From contig NC_049905.1 of the NCBI RefSeq assembly GCF_001411555.2, positions 8,399,053 through 8,463,052 on the forward strand: a stretch of DNA of 64,000 bases, written 5' to 3'. The notes beneath the pieces are model-generated. The model worked only from the letters and a program-made list of their open reading frames with translations, searched no databases and was not told the DNA's origin. Below are positions 42,301 through 55,250 of this stretch, in pieces. A program made the position numbers and the translations under genes. Every line of letters begins with the position of its first letter. Positions within the stretch are counted from its first letter, which is position 1. Source of the stretch: Juglans regia. Its lineage: Eukaryota; Streptophyta; Magnoliopsida; Fagales; Juglandaceae.

Positions 42301-43800
42301 AAACAGATTTGGAAAATAAAGATGGAGGGCCCTCTAATAAGCGATTTAATTCATTTTACTTCGATCGTAATTGAGATTATCAAATTGACTACCTTGCCAA
42401 AGCTTTTAGTGTTGGTTACAGGAAGAGATAGCACTCCTCAATTCTGTAATCGAATCAACATGTTCTATTGATTGCCAAGAATTCTTAATAATGTCTTCAA
42501 CCTTTAGCCCCTACCCATATAGCCTCAACCCAAAAATGTTTACTATCTCGTCTCCAATATTTAACTAAACCATTAGTACTGAGAATCAGACAATTATGGT
42601 CAGAATAAGTAGTAAAATTTTGAATCTTAAACTCCTGGAATAAAGATAGCCAATCTACATTAGCTAGAAATCAATCAACTCTTTCTTGGTTATGAGCTAC
42701 CTTATCCTGCATATTAGACTAGGTAAACAAAGATCCATCAGTATCCAGGCCTTTAAAACCACAATAATCGACAACTTCTCTAAAAGTAGTAAATTGTTCA
42801 TTTGCGCAATTACGACCTCCTTGATTTTTAGAGTGAATCAAAATTTCATTAAAGTCTCCAAAACATAACCATAGACCAGTAACGAGGCTTGAATAAATTT
42901 CAATAATTTCCACACATCATTTTAGGGATCATTCTAGGTATCATTTTCACGATTGGCCTTAGCCAAGTTCTTTTATGAAGATTAGAACCACCACCCGAAA
43001 CCCTCAACCATGCACCAAAAGAAAATCCATTTTTCTCATATTCAAACTGATTAGGCCCCCACAAATCACAATCTTGATATCCATGACCAAATTTGCCACA
43101 ATAATAGTAAAAATTAGACAACTTTTCATACTTGAACTAGACCCATATAATAGTAGAATCACCTAGTACCACTTGTTTTACTCTTGGCAAGGGCTTGTTA
43201 ACGTCTAGAGAAACATGAACTCTCGAGAAAATCCCTTAACTTGGAGAATATTCCGGCAAGTCAATATCTTCAACAACGCCAATGGAAGCACCAATTCGTT
43301 TAACAATTTCACCGGTCATTCCTTTCAATGGTAAATGGTAAATCTGAACCCAAAATGAGGCAAAACTCATTTTAATATAAGATGGTTTAAGATCACCATC
43401 ATAATTCTGGAGAAGTACTAAACTCTTATCAAAAGTCCACAGGCTATTGTGAAAAACCTTATATTTATCACCCGAATCAGAGAATTGTGCTAAGAAGAGA
43501 TTATCACCCAAGTAAAAGGATTTGACCCCTCACACTGGATTCCAAACTTTACACATCATGAATTTAAAGGCTTTTTTTGTTGTAAATTTTTCGTGAACAG
43601 AGTTTAAACATGAGGCAATAATCACTAGGATTAATAGGGAACTCCAGACTAGAATCCTACATTAAGACCTCTGCATTCTCAACTTCAGATAGAGAAAAAC
43701 GTTGCCACTGATCAAACAATTCCTCATCCATTGTAGGATGAAATCCCAAAACTACCCTATGAAAGGGATACACACTTGCAAGAAACAAGAAATTAGACTC
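39350..43800 (-). mobile_element. Decayed full-length-like LINE (L1 type) with RNase H
   Basis: Read on the minus strand, parts appear in retrotransposon order, broken by stops and frameshifts. ORF1 begins MDEELFDQWQRFSLSE at 43731; then a DUF4283-like region (43236-43511, FASFWVQIYHLPLKGMT) and a zinc knuckle (YYYCGKFGHGYQDC). Endonuclease: GLWLCFGDFNEIL (about 42.85 kb). Reverse transcriptase: FRHLSLCNMIYKIIAKV, NAFVPSRLIMDNVLVAFET, GLHQGDPLSPYLFVL; the catalytic YADD-like motif reads FAYDN. zf-RVT-like region at 40285-40740. RNase H at about 39.4-40.06 kb (NFDSALF, VLYIGRQGNEAVNLLAKHA). No frame is complete, so it is inactive. Confidence 0.88.
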
Positions 43801-43849
43801 CCAAGTAGCAAGTAATGGAATGCAAACTGAGAGAATCAGAATCTCCAAA

Positions 43850-45100
43850 ATTCAAAAATAATTGTGTTTCCTTGATCGCCGAAGTAGAAATAACCATTTC
43901 AAAAATTCATAGCTTGGCTTTTGGTAATAAGTTTCTTAGTTTACTTCAATTTGGTAAACATATGGTTGATCTTTTACTTATCGTGCATGTATCTCTAGTC
44001 CCAGGCTTTAAGTTCTCTTCTTTTATTTCCATATGTACCCAGACTGTTTTGGGTTATTAATAATGGTGCTTTTATATTTTCAAATGAACTTGGTTTTGAG
44101 AATTTTTTATTGTAACCTCCAAGTCCAAGTTATATTTTATATAAAGTATTCTTCTAAGTGAAGGTTTATTAATTAAATTTATATATAGTTCTCTTCTAAT
44201 ATATATATATATATATATGAATAATTATTCTTATCAGCCATTATTCATCTCCACACCCCACACTCTATGGAGGAAAAAAAAAATTATCAAGTATGGAGTG
44301 TGAGGGTGAATAGTAGTTAATGCATAGTAAATCTATATATATATATAATATCTTTAAATTGAATCATCCAATTCTATAAAAATGTAAGGATATCTATTCT
44401 CTATTAAATCATTATAAAAGTTATTCTTATAAGAATAATTGTGTATGTTAAACAAAAGGAGCAATAATATTTGTGCCATCATTATATATAACATTCACAA
44501 TTTTATATAAGAGAAAGGCTACATTTATTAAGAGATATTATAAAATTAAACTTATAAATTGACATGAATTTATTTGTTTTATAATTTGATTTATCATATC
44601 AAGACACATTAATTTATAAATTTATTTTTATTAAAGTTTTTAGTGATTAAAGCATTTCTCTTGTCATAATATGTTATAGTTCATATATGTCTGCCGTATC
44701 AATGGTACTACTTTGGTGGTATCATTGTCAAATTTACAAGGTAAGGCTTGATATAGATGCAAGAAGCGTTTTGCTTCATTTCATTTTATTATTATAATTT
44801 TTTTAATTAAAAAAATAATATTATTAAAAAATAATATTATAATAATATTTTATTTAATTTTGATCTCAACTTAACTCACCATCAAACAACACTTGAAAAA
44901 AAAAAGCTTCAAAAAATAGTTCGCAAAATAAAAACAAGCAATTTTCATGTTCTGCGCGCCTAATCTATAATTTCTCAAATTTTCATCTGGAACTGCAATT
45001 TCAAATTTGGAACTCAAATCCAAGGTTTTGATGTCGTTTTGGCTCCGCCTTGTCTGCATGCCGCCAAAAGAAACACAACTTATATTTAAGAAGCCACGCT
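43850..45100. other. Intergenic region upstream of histone H4
   Basis: Past the LINE 5' end. AT-rich, with a TA microsatellite (44197-44218), a TTACAAAGGAAT-family-like body (44515-44645) and a CTCATCTC-family remnant (44755-44885). No gene seen. Confidence 0.45.
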
Positions 45101-45158
45101 CCCAGCACTCCCCCCCGTCGATTCACATCCTATCAACGGCTCTTATTTTATTCTACAA

Positions 45159-45172
45159 ACGTCACGCGGATC
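45159..45172 (+). promoter_or_regulatory. Histone hexamer-octamer element upstream of H4
   Basis: The hexamer ACGTCA (45159-45164) is directly joined to the octamer CGCGGATC (45165-45172), about 190 bases before the H4 start. Both are classic plant histone promoter elements for S-phase and meristem expression; the octamer is specific to plant histone genes. Confidence 0.85.
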
Positions 45173-45253
45173 GGTACTCTTAGCCGTCGATAAGATCCAT
45201 TATCGAACGACTCGTATTAAGCCCCGCCAGAACTCCAATTACAAACCACCCTT

Positions 45254-45261
45254 TATAAATA
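45254..45261 (+). promoter_or_regulatory. TATA box of histone H4
   Basis: TATAAATA about 100 bases before the H4 ATG and 80 bases after the octamer. The pyrimidine-rich stretch at 45285-45350 would be the 5' UTR. Confidence 0.8.
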
Positions 45262-45333
45262 CCCCCACAATTTCTCCCAATTCTCATTGCAGTTTGATTC
45301 AATTTTTTACTTCGAGCTTGATTTTCCCTCTAA

Positions 45334-45669
<336 letters not shown>

Positions 45670-48600
45670 ACTGTATAATTTGGGCCTTAAAATGTTAAGT
45701 TCGTACTAGTGGTTGTAGATCTTGGCTATAGATCTGGTTTGTGTTCGTTTTTGTTATTTCCTTGTGTTTCTGCAGACTGTAATTTGGACTCGCAGTTTGA
45801 AGTAATATAATTTTGTTTTAATTCAAGTTTAGAATCGTTGATTCTCTAATTTGCCCAAGTTGATTGTACGGTGATCTTCAGCAGATCTAGGTTGGGTAGG
45901 TCTTCATCTGTTTTCTGACGATGGTATTAGGAAGTGTTTTGAATCCATATGCTCTCATTAGTAATTTGCAGTGAGTGATTTCGAGATTTTACAGATAAAT
46001 AAGAGAATCTTAGGTTGTCATTCTTCAAATTCAGATTTTGGAATGCTTACTGCGACAATGAACTTGTCCCTTTTGCAAGATTAATCTTGGGGTGTTTTAT
46101 TTAATAATTAATTTTTTTTATTCAAAGATTGTCCGTAGTATCAATTCATTATTATTGATGGGTAGTGAATTAACTGTGAAATAAAGGCAAATTTAAAATA
46201 AAGCAACGGTATCTTAATATTCGATAATAGTTACTTTATTGTCCTAGGATGACGAATTCATTATCATATGATTGAAGATTGATTGTAAGTGGATTTATGT
46301 ACCAATATGTACACTAATGCTAAGTGAAAATGTAGATTTTAATAAAATGATACGAATTTGAAAATGAATATTTGGCAAAATAGTTCATGTCAATATTGAT
46401 ATACAATTGGTCTATAAATTTGTTGATACATAAAAGAGCTCTTTATTTTAGGGTGGATGCTAACTGTTACTTGGAATTCTCTTCATGACTTGTATGATAG
46501 TGAATGCAATAAGAAGAAAAAGAGTGTATTTACGTAATTTGACACTAAAATTTAACTTTATGGACCTTTTAGGAACCTAATTTACTATGATCGAATTAGC
46601 TTTTCGAAAAGATGAAATTGCAAAGGGTAATGAGAATATTTTGAACAACAAACTCGACATAAGAGTTCTAGCTCGCTCACTCAGAGCAATTTCTCGAACG
46701 GGGAAAAGCGGCACTCGGCATCTATTAAACAAGAACAAAATCATACTATGCCCCCTCGTAAGTAGATTCACCCATGTTTACTTCCTACTCAGAAGTGTTT
46801 TGTCTACTTTTCATGCATTTTTTTTTTTGTGTTTTTAACCTAATGCCTGTAGAGATCATCTCAACCCTACAGGAAGCTCTATGTAGTGTGCAGAACGAGC
46901 TCATGACCTTAGAATGGTTTGCTACTTGGGATTGGGTACAAGCAAGAAAACGGATGTGCAAAGGAACAAGCAATAGTAGAAGAGGGGATGGAAAAGATGA
47001 ATATAGCTTAGTGCTTGTTTGAGAAGTGAGATAATATAAGAATTTTGTGAATAATAACAAGATAGTTTATGAATAATAGTGACATTGTTTAAGTTGAGTA
47101 TTTTTTAGATTTTTGAAAAGAATAGAGAAAAAGTTGAATAAAAATATTATAAAATTAAATATTATAATAATATTATTTTTGTTTGTTGATTTGAAAAAGT
47201 AAGAATTATTTTTTATTTAAAAATTTAAAAAATTATAACGATTAGTTTAAAAATTTTATATTTAAAAATAATATATAATAAGATAAAATGACATCAAAAT
47301 TTTATATCTTATCTAAGGCTCCCAAACCTGCATAATTTTATTCAATTATTCAACAAAAGTCCCCTGTTGTTGTCGGCTTCTTCCTTCCTTTATATCAGTT
47401 TTATTCAATTATTGCTCTTGATTAGCTTTATGTCTAATTTTGAGATCTCGTTTGTCTCTTTCTTGTTCTCTGTTTGCTTGTTATGCACATTGATTGGCTG
47501 AACTTAATTTTTTTTTACCTTATGATTAAAAAAATTATGTTGAAATGAATGTGTAATTTTTTTTTAAAGATAAATAAATTATATTATTAGTACAATGCAA
47601 GAGTCACGAGTGGCCCTAGCATTGTCCTCGTTATAGACATTAATGTCGGTATAAAAGTGGTCTCTTTAAAGTGCTTTTTGAATAGTGAATGAGAATTGAC
47701 AACTCCGCTTTGGTCGTAAAACATTGTAGGCCTTTTAAATTCTTTCTGAGAGGGCAATTTCATTCACATTCTTTATCTTAGATTCTTAATCTTTAAAATA
47801 TATTATTAAAATATTTTTTTTTATTTTATATATTAATTAATTTATTTTTTATTTATATCATTTAAATATTATAATTTTTAATCTTTTTTATTTATTTCAA
47901 ATATTATATTCTCTACACATCACATATTTTAAATATTTTTCTATACATTATATATTTTAGAATTTATAATATTTCTTTATATATAATGTAATATTTTAAA
48001 TTACTTAAAAAAATAAAAAAACACATACTTAAAGTCAAAAGGACTGTAAATAGAGTGTTAGAGAGTAGATGAAATAAGACAGTAGGACCTGTGCAAAAGT
48101 AATAAAAGAATTAAAATAAAAATAAGATAAAAAGAAAAGAGGATGAAATGAAAGATAAATAATAAAAAATTATTTAGAGGAATGAATAGTAATCTCTATA
48201 TGTAGATGATTTACTGTAGTTAAATAAAAATAAAAATATAATAGATGATCTAATGGAAAGAATTTTTGACCATCTTTCTTTATATTTTAAAAAAATATAT
48301 ATTTTACAAGAGTCATCGAGAGTGCTCTAAAGATTGGCCAATGAAGGGTGTGAGGTCTTGTTTATTTTTACTGATAAGATAAATTGAAATTAAAGTTAAA
48401 AATTAAATAAAATATTATTAAGATATATATTTTTAATATTATTTTTATTGATCAGATTTGAAAAAATTAAATTGTTTATTTTATTTTGTGAGGAGATTTG
48501 AAAAAATTATAATAATTAAATAAAATGAGATAAATTAAATTGAGAGGAGTTGTGAAAGCAAACGAATTAAATGTTTATTTGGAGCGCGAGATATAATTAT

Positions 48601-49607
48601 TTATGAATACTAGTAAAATTTTGACTTAAAGATATTTTATTACAAGAAAAAAATAATTGAATAAAAAGATTATAAAATTAAATTATTATTAGAATATAAT
48701 GTTTTAATATAATTTTTATTTTAAAATTTAAAAGAGTTTATTATTTTTTTGAGTATTGTTATTTATCAACTCCCACATCATACATCACACTTATTTTTAT
48801 TCTATTTTTTTATTTTTTTATTTTATTCTTCCTAAACTAATCGAGTTTAAGAAGAAATAATTGAATAAAAAATTATAAAATTAAATTATTATTCGTCGTC
48901 CGTCCATCCCGCATGGGATCCCATTAATTTGCCCAGAAAACTTTGCTACTTCTGCAGCATTATTTTCATCTCCAAATCCAATCTATGAGACTCGCGTTTA
49001 CGTAACCGTAAGTTGAGATTTCTTTACCAAAATTTTCTTTTCTGGAGTGGAGCAGAGGAAATTAAAAAAGAAGAAAGATATTTATAACTGTAAATTATGC
49101 AACCACTGCATAATCATTTTGAAAAAATTGAATAGAATATGAGACTCATATAAAAAAATTATTTTTTTAATAGTAAACCTCACACTTTTTTACAGCGAGT
49201 ATGCGACGTTTATGTACTTTTCAATTGTATGTAGAATTACTATAAAAAAAATCTTAAAAGAAATAACAGATTTCCTGCTCAGAAAGAAATGACCATCTAA
49301 TTTGGATTAATTTCATTATATAATCTTTTATTTTTTTATTTTTTGAATTAATTTATATTTTAATTTTACTTATAAATTTGAATTAATTTATAATAGAACA
49401 TAATTATATAACATTGTACATGGGGAGAGCGTATCATTGATAGTTTAGAGAAAATATTTGAAATGAATAAAAAATATAATATTTAAATGATATGAAGAAA
49501 AAATAGATAAATTGATGTATGATATATTGTAAAAGTCATTATGTAAAATAGAAAAAGAGAGTTTTGATGATGTATTTTAAAGAATAGGATAAAGAATCCA
49601 TTGGGAG
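45670..49607. other. Intergenic region downstream of H4, MITE-rich
   Basis: H4 3' UTR to about 45835. 46577-47022 is a GC-richer patch with short frames on both strands (e.g. MIELAFRKDEIAKGNENILN), probably a decayed repeat fragment; no family recognised. Decayed CTCATCTC-family segments lie at about 47015-47300 and 48350-48570. The rest is very AT-rich. The bases just before the LTR (CCATTGGGAGTGCTC) look like the end of another MITE that the LTR element entered. Confidence 0.45.
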
Positions 49608-50215
49608 TGCTCAGTGCCTTATTTTGCACAACAGGCCGAGAGGGAGGAAAAAATCATCATAAGCTCACGACAGTGATTCGGGCATCGATACAATGCTCTT
49701 CGCATTCATCCATATGATAAATAGGAAATAAGCGAATAAAAGTAAATAAAGAAAGACACATAGATTTACGTGGTTCGACATAATGTTTATGTTCACAAAT
49801 TGTTTGGGAGGTGAAATCCACTATAATAGGTGATTTTATAATCTCTCATGACTCACACATCTCAAATTACAATTGAGGAATTTAGGAGTGATCTTTTGGA
49901 GTTGCTATGTGTGGTGGAGTTTGGGCGTAAGGAGCTTCTGTGGAAAGATTGTGTAGAAAGCTTCATTCGATTTGTGGGGGACCTGCACCTTATATAGAGA
50001 TTTATTTCTTTGGAGTGATTGAGTCCAACTTCCCTTGTGAAACCTTTTTTTTTTAGAAGTCTGGGTCTCTTTCATTTTAGGAGTCTGTGTGTCTTTCCTC
50101 TTATGTGTCTGGGTCAACTTGTCATATCTCTAATTGGTTTTATCTCTTAACTTGATTTTTATCCTTATCTCGAGACTAAATTATAGGCTGCTGATTTGAC
50201 CCATACAGATGCCCA
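49608..50215. repeat. LTR (left copy)
   Basis: Matches 53919-54517 over its length with substitutions and small gaps. Its outer boundary is less clean than that of the right copy (TGCTCAGTGCC instead of TGTTAGTGCC). Confidence 0.85.
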
Positions 50216-51094
50216 TAATTCTTAAGGTCGATTTGCTAGACAAGAAGGCCTCGAGAATCTTCAAGTCAATAATATGCAAAATAAGTTTTGAAAATTGGTC
50301 ACTAGTTTCCTATTTTATCTCTGATTTTCTATTTGTTTTGTGCTAAGTGGTGAAGAACTCAGCTTGGAGAGATAGTCGAAAGATGTACACGACTTCATTA
50401 GGTGCGAGCACAGAGCTCTGCTTTGGCAATTGACGTGAGATGTAACAGACCATATTAACTCTACGTGGGCATGAGGTGTACTCGACCACATTAGGTGTGA
50501 GAGTAGAGCTGGATTTTGAGTTTGTTTATTTGTGTAGATGTTTGCCATGTGAGATTGTTTATTGTCGTCAAAGAGTGCATATTTCCATGATTGGTTTTTT
50601 GTGTACATTTTGGTGATCATTTTTGCTTTTGTTGGTAGTAGTGGATTTTCTGCCCCTTGGTATAAATTATTGTTGGTGTTCTCATTTTGTTGTTTATTGG
50701 TAGTAATTTGCACTTAAGTGGTCAGGGAGCCCGTCCACTCCCTAGGTCCACATTAGGCGATTGCCGAGCTCATCGACTTGTTCCCGATGAAACTCACACG
50801 ATGCGATTGTGGAGGTCAGTGGCTCGTTCTTGAAGGTAACCGGCTGGTGGCGGTTGTGGCGTGACCATAAACACTCAGCGTATGCTAGAAAAGATTATGT
50901 GCTTGTATTGCTATCCATGTGAGAGAGGTCGGGCAGTCCAGAAATTTCTCTGCCTATTAAGCTCCTGGGAGATTAGGCGGTCCTTGACCTTTCCCACCTG
51001 ATGGCTCGTCACGAGGGAGGTCGAGCAGTTTGATAACTTGTCCTGTCTGTTGACCCTCGACGAGAGATGAGTAGGATCGGGTGGTCCCTGACCT

Positions 51095-51512
51095 TTCCCT
51101 TTTTCGTGGGCACAGCGAGTTTTTTGACTCATCATTGGTGTTTAAGGATCGTGAGGTCTCTTGACTTCCATGCCATTTTTCATGGGCACAATGAGTATTT
51201 TGATTTGTCATTGGTGTTCAAGAGTTGGGTGGTCTTCTGATCTCTACGCCCTTTTCCTTGGGCACCGTGAGTCTTTTAACTCGTCATTGGTGTTTAAAGG
51301 TTGCATAGTCTCATGACTTTCGTGCCCTTTTTCGTGGGCATCGCGAGTTTTTAAACACTTCATTAGTGTTTAAGGGTCGCATGATCTGTACATCATTTTT
51401 CCTAGGCACTACAAGTTTTTGGACTTGTCATTAGTGTTTAAGGGTCTCTTGGCCATCACGCCTTTTTTCCTAGGCACCGCGAGTTTTTGGACTCGTCATT
51501 GGTGTATGGGGG
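51095..51512. repeat. Degenerate tandem repeat, about six units of 70-76 bp
   Basis: Each unit carries GGGCA(C/T)(C/A)GCGAGTTTTT-like, then GACTCGTCATTGGTGTTTAAG-like, then a variable GTCTCATGAC block and a pyrimidine run. Units are diverged from one another. Lies inside the LTR element. Confidence 0.85.
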
Positions 51513-52374
51513 GATGTTTGAACGCACTGTTGTGGCAGGAGGTTGAGTTCGACTGCCTTGAAAGGTTTTCACCAAAAACCAAATAGGTTAGTGTAATACA
51601 AATTACAAGTTTGAGATTTGTAAACTTACGCCATTCTGCTAGAGTGCGGTGAAGGTTGGTGCCACACGGGCGATGCCCGCAGATAGCCATGCTATAGCAT
51701 TAATGAAGGCCCGGGATGCTTGCGATATTGAACTATCTATTCTGTTGACGACAAATTGAGATGCCCAAGATGGGCTTCGTAGTTGGTGTTCTGTGCCACG
51801 CGGGTGATTTCTAATTAAGTATATTCCCAGGGCATGTAGCTACTGGGCTTCTTTTGAAACCACGATGAGTTTTGTAAGGCAATCTCCCTGCTTTCCATTT
51901 TTCCCAACTAGAATTGTTCATTGATGAATAATTTTTTCCTATGGAAGTTGTCTGTTCTTGAGCAGTTTTGTAGCAAAGGACATTGTCTGTTTCTGTGTGT
52001 GGCGAGAGGGACTATTGTGGTCGGGTAGAATACTTTGGGTGAGGAAACATAATGGGACCAAGGTGTCACGAGCAAGCACCATATGACTGGAGTAGCGACT
52101 TGGTGCCACTGTTGTCATTGCTCGGGAAGACCTGGCGACAGTTTCTCAAAGGCAGAGTGTGGCTTCTCGACGATAACTATACTTGCGATAAATGCGTGAG
52201 GCACAATTGAAGAGCTCACTTGGACTGGATGAGGTACACGGTGACAGCATGGTTTGGCAATGGTGAAACTACTTTTATTGCATGCTAAGAAGTGTTGCCC
52301 GCCATGTATGTAGCTAACAGCCGGGAGATGCTATCTGCACTTGTGTGAGTCTGGTAAGGTGTTGCCCGCCATGG

Positions 52375-53130
52375 GGGTGGCGAGATACTACCCCTGAGCA
52401 ACGCTGGTGAGACATTGGCGAGGCTGGGAGATATTGTCAGCACGATCGGTTGCTCGCCATATTTGCTCGCCACAATCAGTTGCCTGTCATGGAATGGTTG
52501 TCCACCCGTTCGTTGCTCGCCATGCTCCATCACATAATAAATCTTGCATCTGAACACTTTCTCGCCAAGGTTGTCTACTCGCCACCTTTGCTCGCCATGG
52601 AGCTAGTGGTATGTCCCAATATGCGTATATTGTTGCTTGCCACATTCAGTTGTGTGGTCTATCAGTGTGTTTTTGTTCGCCTCCTTTTGGTTGACCACCC
52701 CCATGGGTTGCTTGAGGTTGTCTTCGTGGGCGATGAAGCATCCAGGATGTGCTAAGTTTCTGCGATGTTGGCGAAGAGCTTCTTCAGCGGGTAAAGCGTC
52801 CATGTTGTTGGCGAGGGACAACATCATGGTCGGGAGCCATCATGCCAATGGTAAAAGAAGCTGGCGAGCTAGGTGATGACTATCGTTTACCTCATCAGCT
52901 CACAATCATCACAGGTCTCGTATAGAACTGTGCTTGGTGACTAGGGAATGGCGAGGAACATCCTGTGGGGCAAGTATTGGGGGTGAGGAACTTCGATGGC
53001 GAGTACGTGCTTGGGGACAACCTTGCCTGCAACAGAATAAGTTGGCAAGCTGGGTGTGCTCGAGCTGGTTCTCTTAGGGTGCTCGCACCGTGCATAGTGC
53101 GCTATTGCAGCGAGTATCGGTGGCGAGGAA
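52375..53130. repeat. Cluster of TGGCGAG/CTCGCCA words inside the LTR element
   Basis: About thirteen copies of the heptamer. CTCGCCA dominates 52450-52600 and TGGCGAG dominates 52800-53130, plus two at the left edge. Probably a decayed GC-rich array. Confidence 0.7.
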
Positions 53131-53918
53131 CGCCGCTGCGGTCAGGAACCATGTTGACAATAGAAGAAGCCGACGTCTCAGGTGGTGGCTGGCGACGGTT
53201 CTGCTAGCACACAGACACTTGGCTTCTGGCTTTCATCATCGTACATGGTGCGGTCGATGACAACTTGTGGGGTGACACGGCGGGCAGAGCTACGGGGAAG
53301 AGGGCCACTGTGCTAGAGACAGAAGTTTTCGGTGAGCCATGTGGTAGTTTGCTGACTGGCTCTCTGGCTAGCGAGTTGCCAGCGATTGGCGCTGCCTGTA
53401 GCATGTGCTGATCCATGCCTCCATTCGTCGAATCCGACCGTGCCACTGGGCGTGAAGCACCTCTCCAATGACATAAAACACCGGTGGGCTCAGTCGTGGC
53501 CACTAGCACTCTTGAAATTCCTTGGGCAACTGATGAGTGGTTTACCGCATGCTCCTGGGTTCCTGGAGGCGAGATACCGATGGGGAGACCCCCGTCAACT
53601 TTGTTCTGATGCTCGGCCTAGTGGCCAGGACTGTGGCGCACCACTCACGAGGCCATGCACATTACTTGCCTGTGCATGGCGTACATCACAGATGTACCCA
53701 GTGCTTGGTGCACATTCACAGTGCATGCCCCCCTTTTCTTGGGTCCCTCGTAAATATATATATCCGATCTGTTCTAAAAGTACTTTCGAAATCAAATAAT
53801 AAATGAAAGGTAGAGGAACTTATCTGATATTTTCGAGAGACGATCTCATGAGTCGGAGAATCATCCTCCTACCGTTATTAGAAATAATGAAAAGTTAGAT
53901 CCTATAGATAGCGTCAAC

Positions 53919-54517
53919 TGTTAGTGCCTTATTTTGCACAACAAACCAGAAGAGAGGAAATAATCATCCCCGGCTCACGACTTACGACTATGATTCGGGA
54001 GTCAATACGATGCTCTTCACGTTCATGCATATGATAAATAATAAATAAGCGAATAAAAATAAATAAATAGAGACACAATGATTTACGTGGTTCGGCATAA
54101 TGCCTATATACACAGGTTGTTTGGTGGTGAAATCCACTATTATAGGTGATTTTACAATCTCTCATGGCTTACACATCTCACAATACAATTGAGAAATTTA
54201 TGAGAGATCATTTGGAGTTGCTATGTTTGGTGGAGTTTGGACGTAGAAAGCTTTTGTGTAGAGAACTTCGTTAGATTTGTGGGAAATCTGCTCCTTATAT
54301 AGATGTCTATTTCTTTAGAATAATTGAGTCCAACTTGTCTTGTGAAATCTTTTCATTTTAGAAGTCTGAGTCTCTTTCCTTTTAAAAGTCTATGTGTATT
54401 TTTCTTAAGAGTTTGAGTCAACTTGTCCTATTTATTCTTGGTTTTATCTCTTAAATTGATTTTCAATCTTATCTCGAAGTTAAATTATAGGCTGTTGATT
54501 GAATCCATACACTAACA
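53919..54517. repeat. LTR (right copy)
   Basis: 599 bp, TGTTAGTG...CACTAACA ends, TATA-like TTATATAG near 54296. Partner of 49608-50215. Confidence 0.88.
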
Positions 54518-55250
54518 TTTGGTTAAACAATTAAAAGAAATGAATAATGCTAAGTATAAGCTTAAATAAATAAGCCTACTTCATTAATAGATAATCCTAC
54601 TTCGTACAAATCTTTTATATTTCAAATATATATATATATATATATATATTTTTACATTTTTACAAAGTAGGATACACTTTTTATAAAAATTTACACAAAT
54701 TTTAAATAATAATATTAGATACAAGTTTTAAATAAAGAAATTTTATATAAATTTTTTATAAAATAATAGATATTATTAATAAAAAATAATTTTTTATATA
54801 TATTTTAAAAATAAAATCTATTATTTTATAAAAAAATTATATGAAATTTATACAAATCATTACACAAATTCAAATCATTCAACTTTAGCTCTGGATTTCA
54901 CAAAGAAAGGGAGACTCGACAAGCTTAATGACAGCAGGATGGCGACATCTGTACTACCCGCAGGGAAAAAGCGATAACTCTAATCAACCAACACTGTTCT
55001 GAAACCTGTGTGTCTCTCATGCTGACGTGGATTTCTCCACCGCTTCCATCCACAACTAATATATAGCTAGCGTTTTCACCTTGTCGGTCTCCACTCTCCA
55101 GTCCCACCCTCTCTCGATGATGGTACATCCTTAACCACCGCCTCAACCACACCTCGCCTATCCATTCTGATTCACAGCTGACCCCAGGCTTGATTGAGCT
55201 CTCTGCTTTAGGATTGCTGCATTTCCGGCTCTCTTTCTCCGCTTTCCAGT
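54518..55250. other. Intergenic region and ACR9 upstream sequence
   Basis: AT-rich with a TA microsatellite (54629-54650) to about 54880, then GC-richer sequence over the last 350 bases that should hold the ACR9 promoter and 5' UTR. A 75-codon minus-strand frame at 54925-55152 looks like a chance frame. Confidence 0.45.

Larger units (their letters stand above)
49608..54517 (-). mobile_element. Non-coding LTR retroelement (LARD-like), complete with both LTRs
   Basis: Two direct repeats of about 600 bp (49608-50215 and 53919-54517) share CCTTATTTTGCACAACA, TTTACGTGGTTCG, GGTGAAATCCACTAT and GGAGTTGCTATGT in the same order. The right copy starts TGTTAGTG and ends CACTAACA, a perfect LTR-type inverted end. 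The 3.7-kb interior has no gag-pol-like frame, only short frames without domains, so the element is non-autonomous. Read on the minus strand, GTTGACGCTATCTATAGG next to the 53919 LTR is reminiscent of a primer-binding site. Orientation is therefore tentatively minus. The LTRs differ at many positions, so insertion is not recent. No convincing 5-bp target duplication. Confidence 0.85.

Noticed and set aside
52285..53806. Several 70-137-codon frames on both strands
   Set aside because: All inside the LTR element; GC-rich repetitive DNA, no gag, protease, RT or integrase motif.
49600..54525. 5-bp target duplication flanking the LTR element
   Set aside because: Flanks (GGGAG before, TTTGG after) do not match convincingly.
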